Assembly (NCBI GenBank): GCA_037957365.1
Contig: JARHVA010000123.1
Span: 1,788,001-1,852,000, forward strand
Reading direction: 5' to 3'
Origin: Torreya grandis
Taxonomy: Eukaryota; Streptophyta; Pinopsida; Cupressales; Taxaceae
Length of the DNA: 64,000 bases
Within the stretch, counting starts at the first letter, position 1; each line of letters begins with the position of its first letter. The translations under genes were made by a program, and so were the position numbers. Below the pieces are notes generated by a model. That model was given only the letters and a program-made list of their open reading frames with translations. It did not search any database and was not told the DNA's origin. Of the stretch, positions 13,357-24,230 are shown one piece after another.

Positions 13357-14069
13357 ATGGGGAGTGTGGAGAGAAATAAATAACATGATCTTAAGGGACT
13401 CTTATAAAAATTACAATAGGGTTGTCGAGAAATTATTCAATTCAATTAATAAAAACTTTAAAATCTCTAAAAATATAAAAATAAAAAACTATCTAACCAT
13501 GAGGAAAATATAGCTGAAAATTAGCTCCCATCCCCATTGTTTACCACTACAATAGACTCTATAATGGAAAATAGGAACAAGACTAAAAGGATTCCTATAA
13601 ATCAAGGATGGATTAAACTAAATTTTTATGGGGCTTCTAAATGAAACCCAAGAATGTCTGGTGGAGTCCTAAGAGATGACAAGGGTTATTTGATAGCTGC
13701 ATATGAAGGAGGAATGAGTCACCAAACTAACCACAAGGTAGAAGCTCTAGAAGCCATATGGGGTATCCAAGTGGCCAAAGTTATCAGAGTTAACAAACTT
13801 ATGGTTGAGTGTGAGTCCCTCAACATAATAAACTATTGCAATAATATCAATAAATCTACTTGGAATATTGACTACATATAAAAAATCCTAGATATCAACA
13901 AAGATTTCTAAGAGGTGAAATTGTATCATACATATCGAGAAGGTAATCACCTTGTTGAATTATTTACTAATAAAGGGGTGATGGTGACAATCATCAAAAT
14001 TTGGCAAAAGGATGAAACTTTTACAAATAATTGCAATACAATCATCACAATAGATATATATGGTTTGTG
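13357..14069 (+). pseudogene. LINE ORF2 C-terminus with RNase H-like domain
   Basis: A plus-strand frame starts near GVWREINNMILRDSYKN, a linker typical of plant L1-type LINEs. It leads into an RNase H-like (RVT_3) domain: GWIKLNFYGAS, then GGVLRDDKGYLIAAYEGG, HKVEALEAIWG, VECESLNII and finally YREGNHLVELF. RNase H would remove the RNA strand after reverse transcription. The first catalytic Asp (normally in NFDGAS) is Tyr, and there are stops at the codon after GAS, after about 90 residues, and near KDF, so it is dead. No RT lies upstream, so this is the 3' end of a 5'-truncated LINE. Confidence 0.75.
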
Positions 14070-14139
14070 ATACAAATGAATATGAAATTAGCTACACTTT
14101 GCATACAACAATGATCAATAAAAATCATAAGAAAGCATT

Positions 14140-15190
14140 TTATAGCTCCTTTGCACATGATACTTGAGGAAACTTCAAGAACCATTTAATGGATAAAAGG
14201 AAAAGAGCCACTGCTATTCTCTTCTATGTTATTAATTTCTTCTATTGCAATACTCTCCACAAGACTTAAATGGGCGAAGATCTCATTTGAATAAAACCCA
14301 TATCTATAGATAATCTCAAAAAAGATAAATAGATTTGGGAGATACTCAAAATTGAAGGGATGAAAAAATTAATTAACAACATTGGAGGAAATGACAAACA
14401 TTTTTCAAATAAATTTGTTGATCAGTGGGAAGATTGTGTGGTTACAATCAACAATTTTTTGTTTTAGATCACTAAAGGTCTGAATGCCCAAGTCACAGGC
14501 CTAAATATAGAAGAATTAAATTTCACCAAATTCAACAGAGATTATAAGGAATAGAGGGATAAATTATTGAAATAAAATGAGCATATATCTAAATCCATTG
14601 GTGGATTCTTGATAAAGGATGTCCCAAAACCCTTTGACAGAGTTACAAAACAAATTATGAAGTATGTGACCTTGGATAAAAGGTATACTCTTGTGCATCA
14701 TTTCCTTTTGAAAATTATAAATTATATTTGTCATCTTATACCCCTAAGTCTACCTTTTTATGTCCTACATTCTCTTGAATCCTCAATATACAAAGTCAAT
14801 ATGGGTAATAAAAAAGAACATCTCCACCAAGCTATGATTTTTCTAATTCACAAGTTCTTCCAAGTCTCTAATCCCATCTCCCCTATCTTTCCAAAAATGG
14901 AGAAGCCTAAACCTAAAATAAACATCCCTCCTAGAATCCTCAAAAGTTATTTCAAACCCTCAACATCCTCTTAGAATTCTAGATAACCCATTTTAATTGA
15001 TAATGACTAAAATGATCAAGAATATCACCCCTATCAAGAATAAATAAGATGGAAAAAAAGTTGCAGACCCCTTGCAAGTTATTTTGATCCCTATCAAAAA
15101 GAAAAAATCTAAAAAAAATATACTAATGATAGTGACAATGTTGAAATAATTTTGAGAGGGGAAGATTGGAGCTCTGTAATGGGGAGATGA
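14140..15190 (+). pseudogene. Unrecognised repeat-type ORF remnant
   Basis: A long plus-strand reading with about ten stops. It is clearest at 14340-14965: a globular part (KFVDQWEDCVVTINNFLF, then YVTLDKRYTLVHHF and SLPFYVLHSLESSIYKVNM), followed by a Pro/Lys tail (KPKPKINIPPRILKSYF) and an acidic/lysine-rich end. The last 121 codons (14609-14974) are open. The layout, one alpha/beta-like block with a basic tail, recalls plant transposon-linked proteins of unknown function, but I cannot name a family. The Lys-rich frame at 20590-21225, beyond the LINE, may be its continuation. Confidence 0.4.
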
Positions 15191-15540
15191 AGAGTCATCC
15201 TCCATTAATGGTGCTTCAAGATTTCTCTTTGTGGCTCACCTTGGTCACCTTTGCCTCCTTAGTTACTATTGTTTCTATATTTATTTGTGCTAGAGGTGGC
15301 CTTTAATTTTGTGTTTTTTACATTTGATTTTGTTTTGTGTCTTATTTTCTTTATATTGTGCTATCATTAGGGCTACCTATGTTGTCTTAGCTAGAGCGCT
15401 CTGCTGACACATGCATCCTTTTCTTAGCCTTTACTCTTACTACCTTTAGAATTGCAAAGGGGTATTTATGTATTAATTTAAGGATATGAAAACCCTTAGA
15501 TTTGATGGGTGAGAGCATGAAAAGAGGGAGAAGCATAGTG
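15191..15540. other. T-rich stretch, no gene; possible LINE 5' leader
   Basis: Pyrimidine-rich plus strand without a usable frame. It may be the untranslated start of the LINE whose ORF1 begins downstream. No target-site duplication could be found to fix the LINE's 5' end. Confidence 0.35.
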
Positions 15541-15559
15541 GTTTTAATGATAAAATAAT

Positions 15560-16492
15560 GCTATAAGGGGTGATAAGGGTAGTGGTAATATGAGCAGTGA
15601 CCCTAGCTCAGTTTAGGTGGAAATTGAAATGAATGGACCTCCAAAATGAATCTTTAGTGAAGTCATATAATTGGAGGAAGTGGCTAGGAATTTATAAGGA
15701 GTAGAGTTTATGGTAAGCAAGGGATATAATGGTGAGAAGTAGTGCAAAAAAGGCCAAATTGATAAGACCACTAGACTCCTTATAACATTGAACATCACTC
15801 CAAATGTTTCCATGGAATTTGAACTTCAGCAAGAGGAAAACAAAATTAAAAATGTTGGGATTTTGTTTGTTTGTTTGAACAAAAATGCAATCCCTTCTAT
15901 AAAATTCTTTGATAATTGGTAATATTCTATGTGGGGTAAAAAATTGGGTTTATATATTAGTTTTTGTAGGATGTTACAGACAGGGGTTTTCATAATTTTA
16001 TTTAAAATCTCCAATATGCAATGTAGGACAATTAGTAAGCTCTTATGGAATGTTGGTCAATAAATCTTCAAGTCAATCCCTTGGTCTCCTAAAATAGACT
16101 GCAATGACCTTGTTTTCAAAGCTTCCCTCAGATGAGTTGACATAGAGGAGGTACTGATTTAGCTTTGGAATTTTCTTTCGTAGGCACTAAAATCCCTTGG
16201 TGAAGTTTTGAAAATTGAGGATACTAGAATATCCCTTGCTCATATGAATTCTAGGGTTTTAATATCACTAGAACACTTAGATTTTTTCCTAGAAGCACTT
16301 AACTTCAAAATTAAATTGATATCTGACACTTATGCTCTTAGAGGTCTGGGTGGTTTGAATGCCTATTTTTTTTGTAAAAAGGATGGTCACCTTAGGATAA
16401 AATATCCTTTGTTGGATAATAAAGGTAATATCTTGCATAAAAAACAAGAAAAGGACACCACAAAAGAAGAGACTATGTTGAGTAACTTGTAG
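15560..16492 (+). pseudogene. LINE ORF1 (DUF4283-like, zinc knuckle)
   Basis: A broken plus-strand frame. After a basic N-terminal part it reads WGKKLGLYISFCRMLQTGVF, IFKSIPWSPKIDCNDLVFKA, an LWNFLS...ALKSLGEVLKI stretch and then MNSRVLISLE, the order seen in DUF4283 domains of plant LINE ORF1 proteins. It ends with YFFCKKDGHLRIKYP, a CCHC knuckle whose first and last Cys have become Tyr. ORF1 binds element RNA. The last 94 codons (16208-16492) are open. At least five stops break the rest. Tail sequence to about 16980 is Asp/Glu-rich and may be ORF1 C-terminus. Confidence 0.68.
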
Positions 16493-17189
16493 ATGTTTGA
16501 GAATCCTATGTTTTCAAGTGTACCATTGAAAGATAGTGCCTCTACTGGTGAGGTTATTGACATGCTTGGGCCTGATGATGAAGGTGAGTGTGGCATGCAT
16601 GGTCCTCACATTTATTGTTAGGTTTAAGATTATCTACAGACTGATGGTGATAATCCCTCACTTGACCTAGATGATTGCCTCCTCGACAACTTGGATGATG
16701 CCTTCTTAGAACATAAACCCTTGAAAGATCATTCCTCTAAGGAATATGTGGTAATACTTATTGAGGCCTTTAAATAAAAAAATATTCCACCCACTTCTTT
16801 GATTGGAATCACTCTTGATAAGTCTCCTAATGATGTTATACCGATGATTATTTCCTTGAAGAAAGAAGTTACAGCCCCCCCTGCCCATCAACTCAATGGA
16901 GCTTTTGAATGGAGTTCTTGTGGAGAACATGAACCTTGTAGGGGTAAAAAATTAGATGTCCAAAGGGGGTGGAAAAAGGCTTAAAATAGACTTGAGTCTG
17001 ACCCAAAGTGATCACACTATGCCAAAGGAGAAAAAAGAGTGAATAAGGAGGGGATACATAATATGTAGGAACCTTATCTAAAAAAAAGGAATGGAAAATA
17101 AAGTCATGGATTGCTTTACCAGGTTGTACAATGGTGGGGATACACCCCATGGTCAATAAAATTAACCTCAAAAAACTCCCCCTTTTTTT

Positions 17190-18010
17190 CATGTAGATTG
17201 TCAGTTGTAATGTAAGAGGGTTGGAATATTTGGATAGAAAATCGGTGGTAAGACAGTTCAAACTCTCAAGAGATAACCTTGATTTTTTCTTCTTGTAAGA
17301 AGCAAATTCTATCAGTACCCATATTTCCATGGTCTTGAATTTTATCTAGCCCAATGCTCCTCATTTTTTACTAATCATAATAGAGGTAAAGGGGGGCCTC
17401 TATCTTGATTATCCCCTTGTGGAAAGATTATATTGTTGACCATGGTAGTTCTTCTTGTAATAAGGTGGTCTGGGTTTTGATGGAATATCAAAATTAGACC
17501 TTAGGTTTATGTAACATATATGCCCCCAATGACTACAAGGAGAGTTATAACTTATGGAATTGGTTATACACTAATATTAAAAATGTTCCTTATATTTTTG
17601 ATGGTGAATTCAACATGGTGGAGGATAAAGAGGACAAAATTGGAGGGGACCATCTTGCATGGGAAGGTAATGAGATTTTCTTCTAGTCCAAGTTCAAATG
17701 AATTCATAGAATTATAGATACTCTATTAAAGGTAAGAGCCTTAGAAAAGGAATATGGTATACTTGGTGTAATAATCAAATTAGTAATAGGAGACAATACT
17801 CAAGGCTGGACAAATTCTATTTAAACACAAAGTCTCTGGTAGTTGATGTGGTCATGAGTGGTAATGTTGTGATTGTGTTACCCTATACTATGTCAGATCA
17901 CCACCCTATTAAAATGACTATCTCACTAGTTAAGGATGAGAAGAATGATTCAATAAAGTTCAAAAGGTTATATAAATTTAATGTCTCACACCTTGTAGAC
18001 AAGGTATGTG
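17190..18010 (+). pseudogene. LINE endonuclease (EEP family)
   Basis: Frames near 17196 give IVSCNVRGLEYLDRKSVV and DFFFL-stop-EANS, the N-terminal block of the exo-endo-phosphatase fold, where ET is expected at the metal site and is partly lost. At 17515 a shifted frame gives NIYAPNDYKESYNLWNWLY and FDGEFNMVEDKED, where the usual GGDFNMVE has Asp changed to Glu. At 17758 another frame gives YTWCNNQ, SRLDKFYLN and MSDHHPI, the C-terminal block with catalytic His. The enzyme nicks target DNA to prime reverse transcription. At least three frameshifts and several stops kill it. Confidence 0.8.
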
Positions 18011-18479
18011 TAGAGGGACTACAAGCATCATGGAACATTGGTAAAGTTGTTTGCAACTCCAGTTCTAAAATCGATCATTAGAACTCTAGTATGAAAATTA
18101 CTAAATTTTTTGAAAGAACCTATGGATATATTAAAGCTAGGAATCACAAAAAACTTACAAGAGATTCTCAAAAAAAGCTTATCTGTGTAGAAGGCTTTCT
18201 TCAGCTTGACTTGACAAATGGGGTTCGTCTTGAAGAACTTAACTCTTTGAAGCACCAAGCTCGTCAGACACATCAATACATTGCTAAAGGGGCACAAATA
18301 TGGTCTAGGCTTACTTGGCTTAAACTTGGTGATAGAATTTCTAAATTCTTCTTCGAATTCTTGCGAATCAAATATACTAAAAGCAAGATTAAGGAAATTA
18401 AAGTCAATAGATAGCTTGTTTAGGATGTTGTTAGTATTAAAGGAGCCTTCTTTGAATTATATTCTAACATTTTCTATTT

Positions 18480-18712
18480 TTATGGATCAAGTGAATGTAT
18501 TGAACATAATATATGCATTCATTCCCAAGAAGGTCTCACAAACTCAGGCCTCTTTCTTGGAAGCTGTCATCTCACTTGATGAGGTCAAAAACATTATTGA
18601 CTTACTAAAATATGATAAGGCTCTAGGGATGGATGGATTCCTTGTGGAATTATACATATTCAACAAGGAATGGATTACCAAGGAATGTTTGGAGGTATTT
18701 AATGAGAAATAA
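18480..18712 (+). pseudogene. LINE reverse transcriptase, N-terminal fragment only
   Basis: The frame ending at 18712 contains SLDEVKNIIDLLKYDKALGMDGFLVELY, the block just before the RT fingers in plant LINEs (usually KAPGxDGF), then KEWITKECLEVFNEK and a stop. Upstream linker pieces at 18091-18414 (KGAQIWSRLTWLKLGDRISKFF) are the usual LGD-containing segment between endonuclease and RT. Everything from RT block 1 to the thumb, including the Y/F-x-DD site, is absent. The sequence then runs into acidic EDDDELW and the zf-RVT region within about 200 bp. Confidence 0.75.
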
Positions 18713-18899
18713 GAAAATCTCAAAGGAAATAACAAGGTGGCATTTATGGAGGATGATGATGAGCTTTGGGATAGTGTGAAGTGGAAAAAATCCCACCTCT
18801 ACTCGAGTATTCAACATAGATGCTCTACAAGAAACTTTCCTTTTTCAATGTCCCCTACCTTACCCTCAATTTTATTTGGTCTGTGGTTGATCCTTTGCA

Positions 18900-19161
18900 T
18901 GCTTGATCTTTTAGGTTTGTGGTAATTTGGTCCTCTTGTATTGAACCTAAGAAGCCATGTTTTTGGTGGCTACTTATGTATAAAAAGATAGTTATGGGTG
19001 TTATTTTGAATAATTGTGGTCTTGTTAATCCCCTTTGTGCCTTCTGTAGTGATGTTGAATCTATTAAACATGTGTTTTATTCCTACCCATTTGCTACTAA
19101 CCCGTGGAAAAAAGTCTTAAACCTTAGAATATTTTTTTTGGATATGAGATTGGATGGCTAA
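18900..19161 (+). pseudogene. LINE zf-RVT domain
   Basis: An open plus frame reads PCFWWLLMYKKIVMGVILNN, then LVNPLCAFCSDVESIKHVFY and FATNPWKKVL. It matches the zinc-binding region after RT in plant LINEs: FW, CxxC, ESxxH and a final Cys, which here is Ser. It directly follows the RT deletion. A role in binding RNA or DNA is assumed for the family. Confidence 0.78.
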
Positions 19162-20431
19162 ACATTGATTTTAGATATGCTTGTCCCAAAATTAAAGTTC
19201 ATCCTTTTTTCCACAAATTTTGGCTTATTTTTCTACTAAAATTCTTTGATTTTTGTGAAAACAAAGGAACTTGGAGGTGTTTCAAGTAAGGCTATAGATC
19301 TTACTAACTTCAAAATTGAATTCATTATTCAATTTTTGTCTTTGTATATTTTCATTTAGTTAAAGATTCCATAGGACCATCTTGTAAGGTTTCTAAGGAC
19401 AGGGTTACTCAAGGTGACTTTGGATTACCTGCTAGACTCAAGAGGATACCCGAGATTGAGCCCACATATAAATTGGGTTGTGTCTCACCTAAAATATATG
19501 GAGGTAAATATTTACAAGTTTGAGTGGGAATAAATTAAGGATGCCTATTTCAACTAAGTTGACAATATAGTGTAGGAGTGGATCACCCCTTCCAAGTTAG
19601 ACAATAATGGTATCGGTGAAGGGGTGGTAGCAAATGATAATGCTTTTTAGGATATCTACAATGAGGAACATGATGAGTACATTATCAGGGAGGCCAAAGA
19701 AACCTTCACACCATTTGAATTGAACCCTTATCCAAAATTATGTGATAAGAATGTATTGGTAGGCCCCTCATCTTGGATTCCCTTTCTTGATGTTTCTATC
19801 CAGGGAGCACATGCAGAAATCTAGCAATAGATTGATGAGAACATAAATACCTTCTTTGGAAAACTGGAGATGATGATTGAGGGTGGTGATTTAGTAGATA
19901 TGGAAGATGCACTCAAGTATGTAATGCATAATGATATGAAAGACCACTTGGAAAAAGTTGATTGTTACTTGGCTAAGTTGCTTCTTGGACATCAACTGAC
20001 TAGAAATGCTAGTGATAAAATCTCCTCAAAAGGGAATGCCTTGTTTGCTTTAGATGGTAGCTATGATGGGGAAGGCACTATTTTTAGTAAGGCACTGGAC
20101 CTATACCTAAGATTCTACCACCTTTGGGTGGCCTCTTATTACCTTGTGTTTTCTCTTGTTGTACTGAAATGACTGTGTTTCTTCCAGCTACCTATTTGGT
20201 GCCATTGTGTAAAAAACTAATGCCTTTTTTTAGTTGGCCACTTGGCTAGTGCTTGTTCTTTTGATATTGTTCATTTTTTTATTTTTTTGGGCTATGTCTT
20301 TAGATCTAGTTTTATATTTAATTATTGATTATTAAGAGTGTGGGTGGGGGATGCCCCACATATGCTTGTTGTTGTTCTTGATATTATGTATATTTTTGGC
20401 ATTTTAGATGCATATATGAGTAATCAATCTT

Positions 20432-20433
<2 letters not shown>
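19162..20433 (+). pseudogene. LINE 3' part with unassigned acidic frame
   Basis: After zf-RVT the plus strand keeps a long, mostly open reading (about 19380-20172, last 100 codons from 19870 open). It is rich in Asp and Glu (EHDEYIIREAKETFTPFELN; MHNDMKDHLEKVDCYLAKLL). I cannot name a domain; it does not look like the RNase H seen at 13.6-14.0 kb. From about 20100 the sequence is T-rich with no frame, as expected for a LINE 3' UTR, and leads to the TA run. Confidence 0.45.

Positions 20434-20468
<35 letters not shown>
20434..20468. repeat. (TA)n microsatellite
   Basis: Uninterrupted TA run at the likely 3' end of the LINE. A CT-rich stretch (about 20470-20575) follows it. Confidence 0.95.
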
Positions 20469-20469
<1 letters not shown>

Positions 20470-20589
20470 CTATTAACCCCTCCCTTGTTCCCACCTCCCC
20501 TACTCCAATTTCTCTCTTTATCCCTACCCTCTCCCCTTCTCCCATCTCTCCTACTCCCATTCCACCTCCCATGATCCCAATAAAAGTAG

Positions 20590-21225
20590 TAAACTGGAGG
20601 AAATTTCCAAAAGCCTAAAAATGGTAAAAGAAGGTATCCCTACCTTTGCTATTGATCAAAAGTCAATTTATAAAAAGGCATGTCCTATCTCCAAACCCAT
20701 GTAATCAAATCCGCTTGGAATTCAAATAACTCATGGAGGAGTATAAATACCAAACCAAACTCAACAAAATCAAAGATAAGGTGGATTTGCACAAATCTAT
20801 CCTACATTGGTGCTTAAATGACCCAAAAAGGTTCAAGGAGGAAGTCAAAAAAATTAGTATAAATTATGGTATCTACTATAAAAAATTTGACCTCTTAGAA
20901 ATCAGCTTATAATTCTAAAATATCAAGGAAAAACTGTTTAATCTGAAAAAAGTAAATAAATCTCTCAATGAAAATATTAGTATGCTTGTTGATTATAGCA
21001 GGCTCACAATCATGAAACATATTCAAAGTATGGATGCCATTAACTCCTTCAATAAAATAAAAAATGAAAATGTTGAGAATATCAAAATGGACAAAAAGAT
21101 GAAGGGCATTGTTGAGGAGAAATTTGAGCTTTAAACTAGTAAGAACAAAAATCTCTCACAAAAAAATCTTACTCACAATTAAACTAAGGCATATGAAGAA
21201 TGGATGGGACCTAGAACTTAATTTA
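20590..21225 (+). pseudogene. Lys-rich coiled-coil-like remnant
   Basis: A plus-strand reading with about eight stops. Long open pieces include EEYKYQTKLNKIKDKVDLHK, DPKRFKEEVKKISINYGIYY and INSFNKIKNENVENIKMDKK. The heptad-like spacing of Leu, Ile and Val among Lys, Glu and Asn suggests a coiled coil. No family recognised. It lies just beyond the LINE and could be the far half of the ORF remnant at 14140-15190. Confidence 0.35.
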
Positions 21226-21700
21226 ATGATTTTCTACCAATTTTCTAATATCTTTTAACTGAATATTTTATTTTTTCCATGTTGACATGCTTATTGTAAT
21301 ATCTGGTCTTTAGACCACAAATACTTTCTTTTTTTAAAGGGTAGGGTCCCTCATTATAACCCTCTTTTACCAATACTAAAAACTATTGTGAGTAATAAAA
21401 TTTTACTCAAATTTATTTGATAATGGTTAATTAATCACCCTTAGGATAAAACTAACATATTTATTAAAATTTGTAGTGTCTTCTTCTATGATGGAAGGAA
21501 ATACATTATCTTTATGCATTGTACTAAGAGTTTTATTATCTTGAATCTGACCAATTTGTTTCGTGTCTTGTAGTAGGTCCATTTATTATTATATACTATT
21601 TTTTACAATATAAAAAGGAGAATGACACATTTATTTACATGAATTCATAACCAATTAGACTTTATTCCGAGATAGGTAGAGGAAGAGGAATATCTTTCCC
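21226..21700. other. AT-rich stretch, no gene seen
   Basis: Short frames only. No LTR or RNA gene recognised. Confidence 0.5.
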
Positions 21701-22546
21701 TTAAAAAATAAAATAATCCTTAGATTATTCAATAAATTGATTTGGAGCAAAGATTGCATGCTGTTGAAAAAACTATGGAACTCTTTCTTGCTTTGTGGTA
21801 TTTAACTCTTCTTCTTCTTCAAAAAAAATTGTTTATTTATGCTCAACCTCACCAATTTCTTATTTTTCACCAATGTGAATCTTATTATGCTCACAATTCA
21901 TCTCATGTTCTTGGGAGGAGGATGAAATTTGATTCTGACTCCACCCTTCAATGATTTCTCTCTTAAGTTGTGTTGCCTAGACCTTATTTGAAGTACTAGG
22001 AGAAGATAGATGGTTCATTTACCACTATATTGTCCCGATCTTTGATAGACATAAAATAATCATTTTCATGCATACAAATATATACCTATTTCTCTTGAGT
22101 TTGATCAATTTCTTGTAAAACTTACACCAAAAATGATACTCTAATAAACTCAATAGGTTTTATATCCACCTTAGTATCAACTAAAAACTCTTTAATGGAT
22201 AGTCCACATTTATTTATTTCATACTCTTTGAAATAAATGAGGTCCAAAAACATGTTTTTATTTTCAACTAGGCTATCCAAACCTTCTTTGAATCAATAAG
22301 TGAAGGGGAATCATATTTCTATTGATAGAGTGTTTTAATTTGCAACACCAATCAAACCATTTTTATCTTTCACACAACTGAGGACTTCTTCTTCTTGAAC
22401 TTGATCAACTAAGTCATGAAGTGGGTAAGTATCTATTTTATTGTTTTCATATTAGACTCATGATCATAAGGTTGTATGTCTATGGGATCATGTTTATGCT
22501 AGCAGAGAACTTCATCCCTTTTTCTTGCAATTCATCTAGAGAGCTC
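21700..22546 (-). pseudogene. Unknown acidic ORF, downstream half
   Basis: The minus-strand reading is coherent though broken: VQEEEVLSCVKDKNGLIGVA, FKEGLDSLVENKNMFLDLIY, NKCGLSIKEFLVDTKVDIKP and, further on, SQNQISSSSQEHEMNCEHNK. If copia A (22547-53823) and one AGCTC are removed, the frame joins the other half at 53829-54230 (NSLTWEE, then LSR). The SQNQISSSSQEHE part resembles IENQFSASFQEHETNLKHNN in that other half, so the ORF holds, or came from, a duplicated segment. I do not recognise the family. It might be the interior of another LTR element. Confidence 0.45.
22542..22546. repeat. Target-site duplication AGCTC, left copy (copia A)
   Basis: Identical to 53824-53828. The pair borders copia A over 31 kb of nested insertions. 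Confidence 0.82.
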
Positions 22547-23026
22547 TAAAGGTTTTAAATGTATGGAGGAAGAGAAAATTAGATCTTAATTAATATAAAA
22601 AAATGAAGCTATGAATTAATCAATCTATACCAAAATTACCAGTTGTTAATCTAACAATGTTGTTAGTGATATTATCAACCTAAAATTGTACAAAATAAAT
22701 TTAAATATGAAAAAACATGCTTATTGGTCTTAATTAATGTAGCCTTGAAATAAAATCATAAATTAAACATGTAAAAAGTATCCAAATTGGAATAATTTCT
22801 CAATGCTCCCTTATGGGCAATTCTTATTAATAAAAAAATGTTAAAAATAAGCCTAATACAATATAACTTGCATGACAAGTTATTTCAAGAAAAGCATAAT
22901 GTAGAAAATTAATAAATAACTTTACTTAAAAATTAAGTAATCTATAGTTATAATTATAAAAGATAATAATAAAACTAAAAATAGTTTAAATAAAAAACTA
23001 AATTAAACAAGGTTGGCTTATATTCA
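22547..23026 (-). repeat. Copia A 3' LTR, left piece
   Basis: Aligns with 53040-53520. Interrupted after 23026 by copia B. It continues at 29839, since 29834-29838 repeats the last five bases. Confidence 0.8.
23022..23026. repeat. Copia B target-site duplication, left copy (CGGTC)
   Basis: Pairs with AGGTC at 29834-29838, one mismatch. The uninterrupted version in the other copia A LTR (about 53518-53524) reads AGGTC, so the left copy mutated. Confidence 0.75.
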
Positions 23027-23509
23027 AGACACGGTCTATCAGAGGATTCACCAGGTCTGAATAATGAGGATGCACGAGTCGTGGTTGCATGGGATGAAGC
23101 AAGTGAATACCAAAAAATGTTAAAGTAAATGACAAACAAGAGAAAATTGCATAGACAATTTGGAGAAAAGCCAATATTCCATTAACATAAGATGGCCAAA
23201 GTGAAGAATACATATAGGAAAGCATGTAAGTAACTCCTCCACAAAAGGTGGTCAAGGCACCCCAAAATAGACTGTAACTCCTCCATGAAATGTGGTGACA
23301 GGGTGATAAGAATAGAGAAGTAACTCCCATACTTGAAATAGCTGGTCAAAGGAGTTACTTATGACATTCTTATGACACCTATGACACATCTATGACACAC
23401 ATCTCCACATAAGCTAGTCTATCCCACGAATGTAAGAAAACTCCATGTATGCACAAATATATAATTTCCCTAACTAAATAATAGGGAAAAATAAAAACCT
23501 ACACTAACA
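23027..23509 (-). repeat. Copia B 3' LTR
   Basis: Element-sense start TGTTAGTGTAG at 23509, end CTGATA at 23027. It ends TA rather than CA in both copies. It contains repeated GTAACTCC motifs and a TATGACAC cluster (23225-23400). Confidence 0.9.
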
Positions 23510-23521
23510 CCCCCCCCATAA
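23510..23521 (-). promoter_or_regulatory. Copia B polypurine tract
   Basis: Minus-sense TATGGGGGGGG directly before the 3' LTR, with eight G in a row. It primes plus-strand DNA in copia elements. Confidence 0.85.
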
Positions 23522-23759
23522 GTGTAGCTTAGGTGGGTAGTGTGGAAATATAAAATGGGTCCCGGCACTAGGCTTGATGAGGTACCCATGTAAAAATGCA
23601 ATCTCCCATAAGATAGAGAAAAGGAGAAAACCCTTAGGAAAAAAACTCCCCCCAAAAAGAGAGACATAAAATAAATTAAGAGGCTAGAAGGCCCCCCTGA
23701 GGATGATGCTACTGCAGATGTAGACCACACCTCAAAAAGAGCTCGTAGATGAATGAACT

Positions 23760-24230
23760 TGCTCTCAGTGAAAGGTTTGGTGAAGATGTCTGCAACCTGC
23801 TCCAAAGACTGGCAAAAGATTAAGTCAATGACCTGACTATGAATAAGCTCTCAAATGAAAGCATGTGAATCTCTATGTGCTTGGTCCACTGGTGCTAAAC
23901 TGGATTCTTGAAAATTTGAGTGGTACTCTGATTGTCACAATAAATGATGGTGGGCTGCTTGATAGGAATGCCAAACTTAGAAAGAATCCCCTGAAGCCAA
24001 ATAGCCTTAGTAGCTGCATTAATAGCTCCCCTGTACTCTACTTTTGTGGATGATATAGCAATTGCATTCTACTTCTTACTAGACCAACTGATAGGACCAG
24101 AACCTAGAAAGAAACTATAACCATTAGTGGACTTGCAAGTCTGTGAATCGCTAGCCTAGTCTGAATCTATATATCCAACCAAGTCAACCTCTATGCCAAA
24201 TCTGTAATGAATCCTGTATCTATGTGAACC
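23760..24230 (-). pseudogene. Copia B RNase H
   Basis: Minus-strand blocks in the usual order: GYIDSD-stop-ASDSQTCKSTNGY, FFLGSGPISWSSKK, ISSTKVEYRGAINAATKAIW (Glu site), IYCDNQSTTQIF (Asp site) and HIEIHMLSFES, then VEQVADIFTKPF, the usual end of copia pol. The stop in the first block replaces the Trp of SDWA. 23522-23760 between it and the polypurine tract is a short untranslated or pol-tail stretch. Confidence 0.85.

Larger units (their letters stand above)
15541..20468 (+). mobile_element. L1-type LINE with internal RT deletion
   Basis: In order on the plus strand: ORF1 with DUF4283-like and zinc-knuckle parts (15560-16492), an apurinic-type endonuclease (17190-18010), the first part of RT (18480-18712), the zf-RVT zinc finger (18900-19161), a long 3' part and a terminal (TA)n run at 20434-20468. 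The RT core, including the catalytic aspartates, is missing between about 18735 and 18900. All frames carry stops. The 5' border is a guess; the 3' border is taken at the TA run. Confidence 0.7.

Noticed and set aside
16893..17330. 145-codon minus frame opposite the LINE
   Set aside because: It overlaps the plus-strand LINE ORF1 tail and endonuclease start, has no motif, and its length comes from low stop density in that frame.
20384..20572. Minus frame with Ile-Tyr repeats
   Set aside because: It reads through the (TA)n run and a CT-rich stretch; low complexity only.
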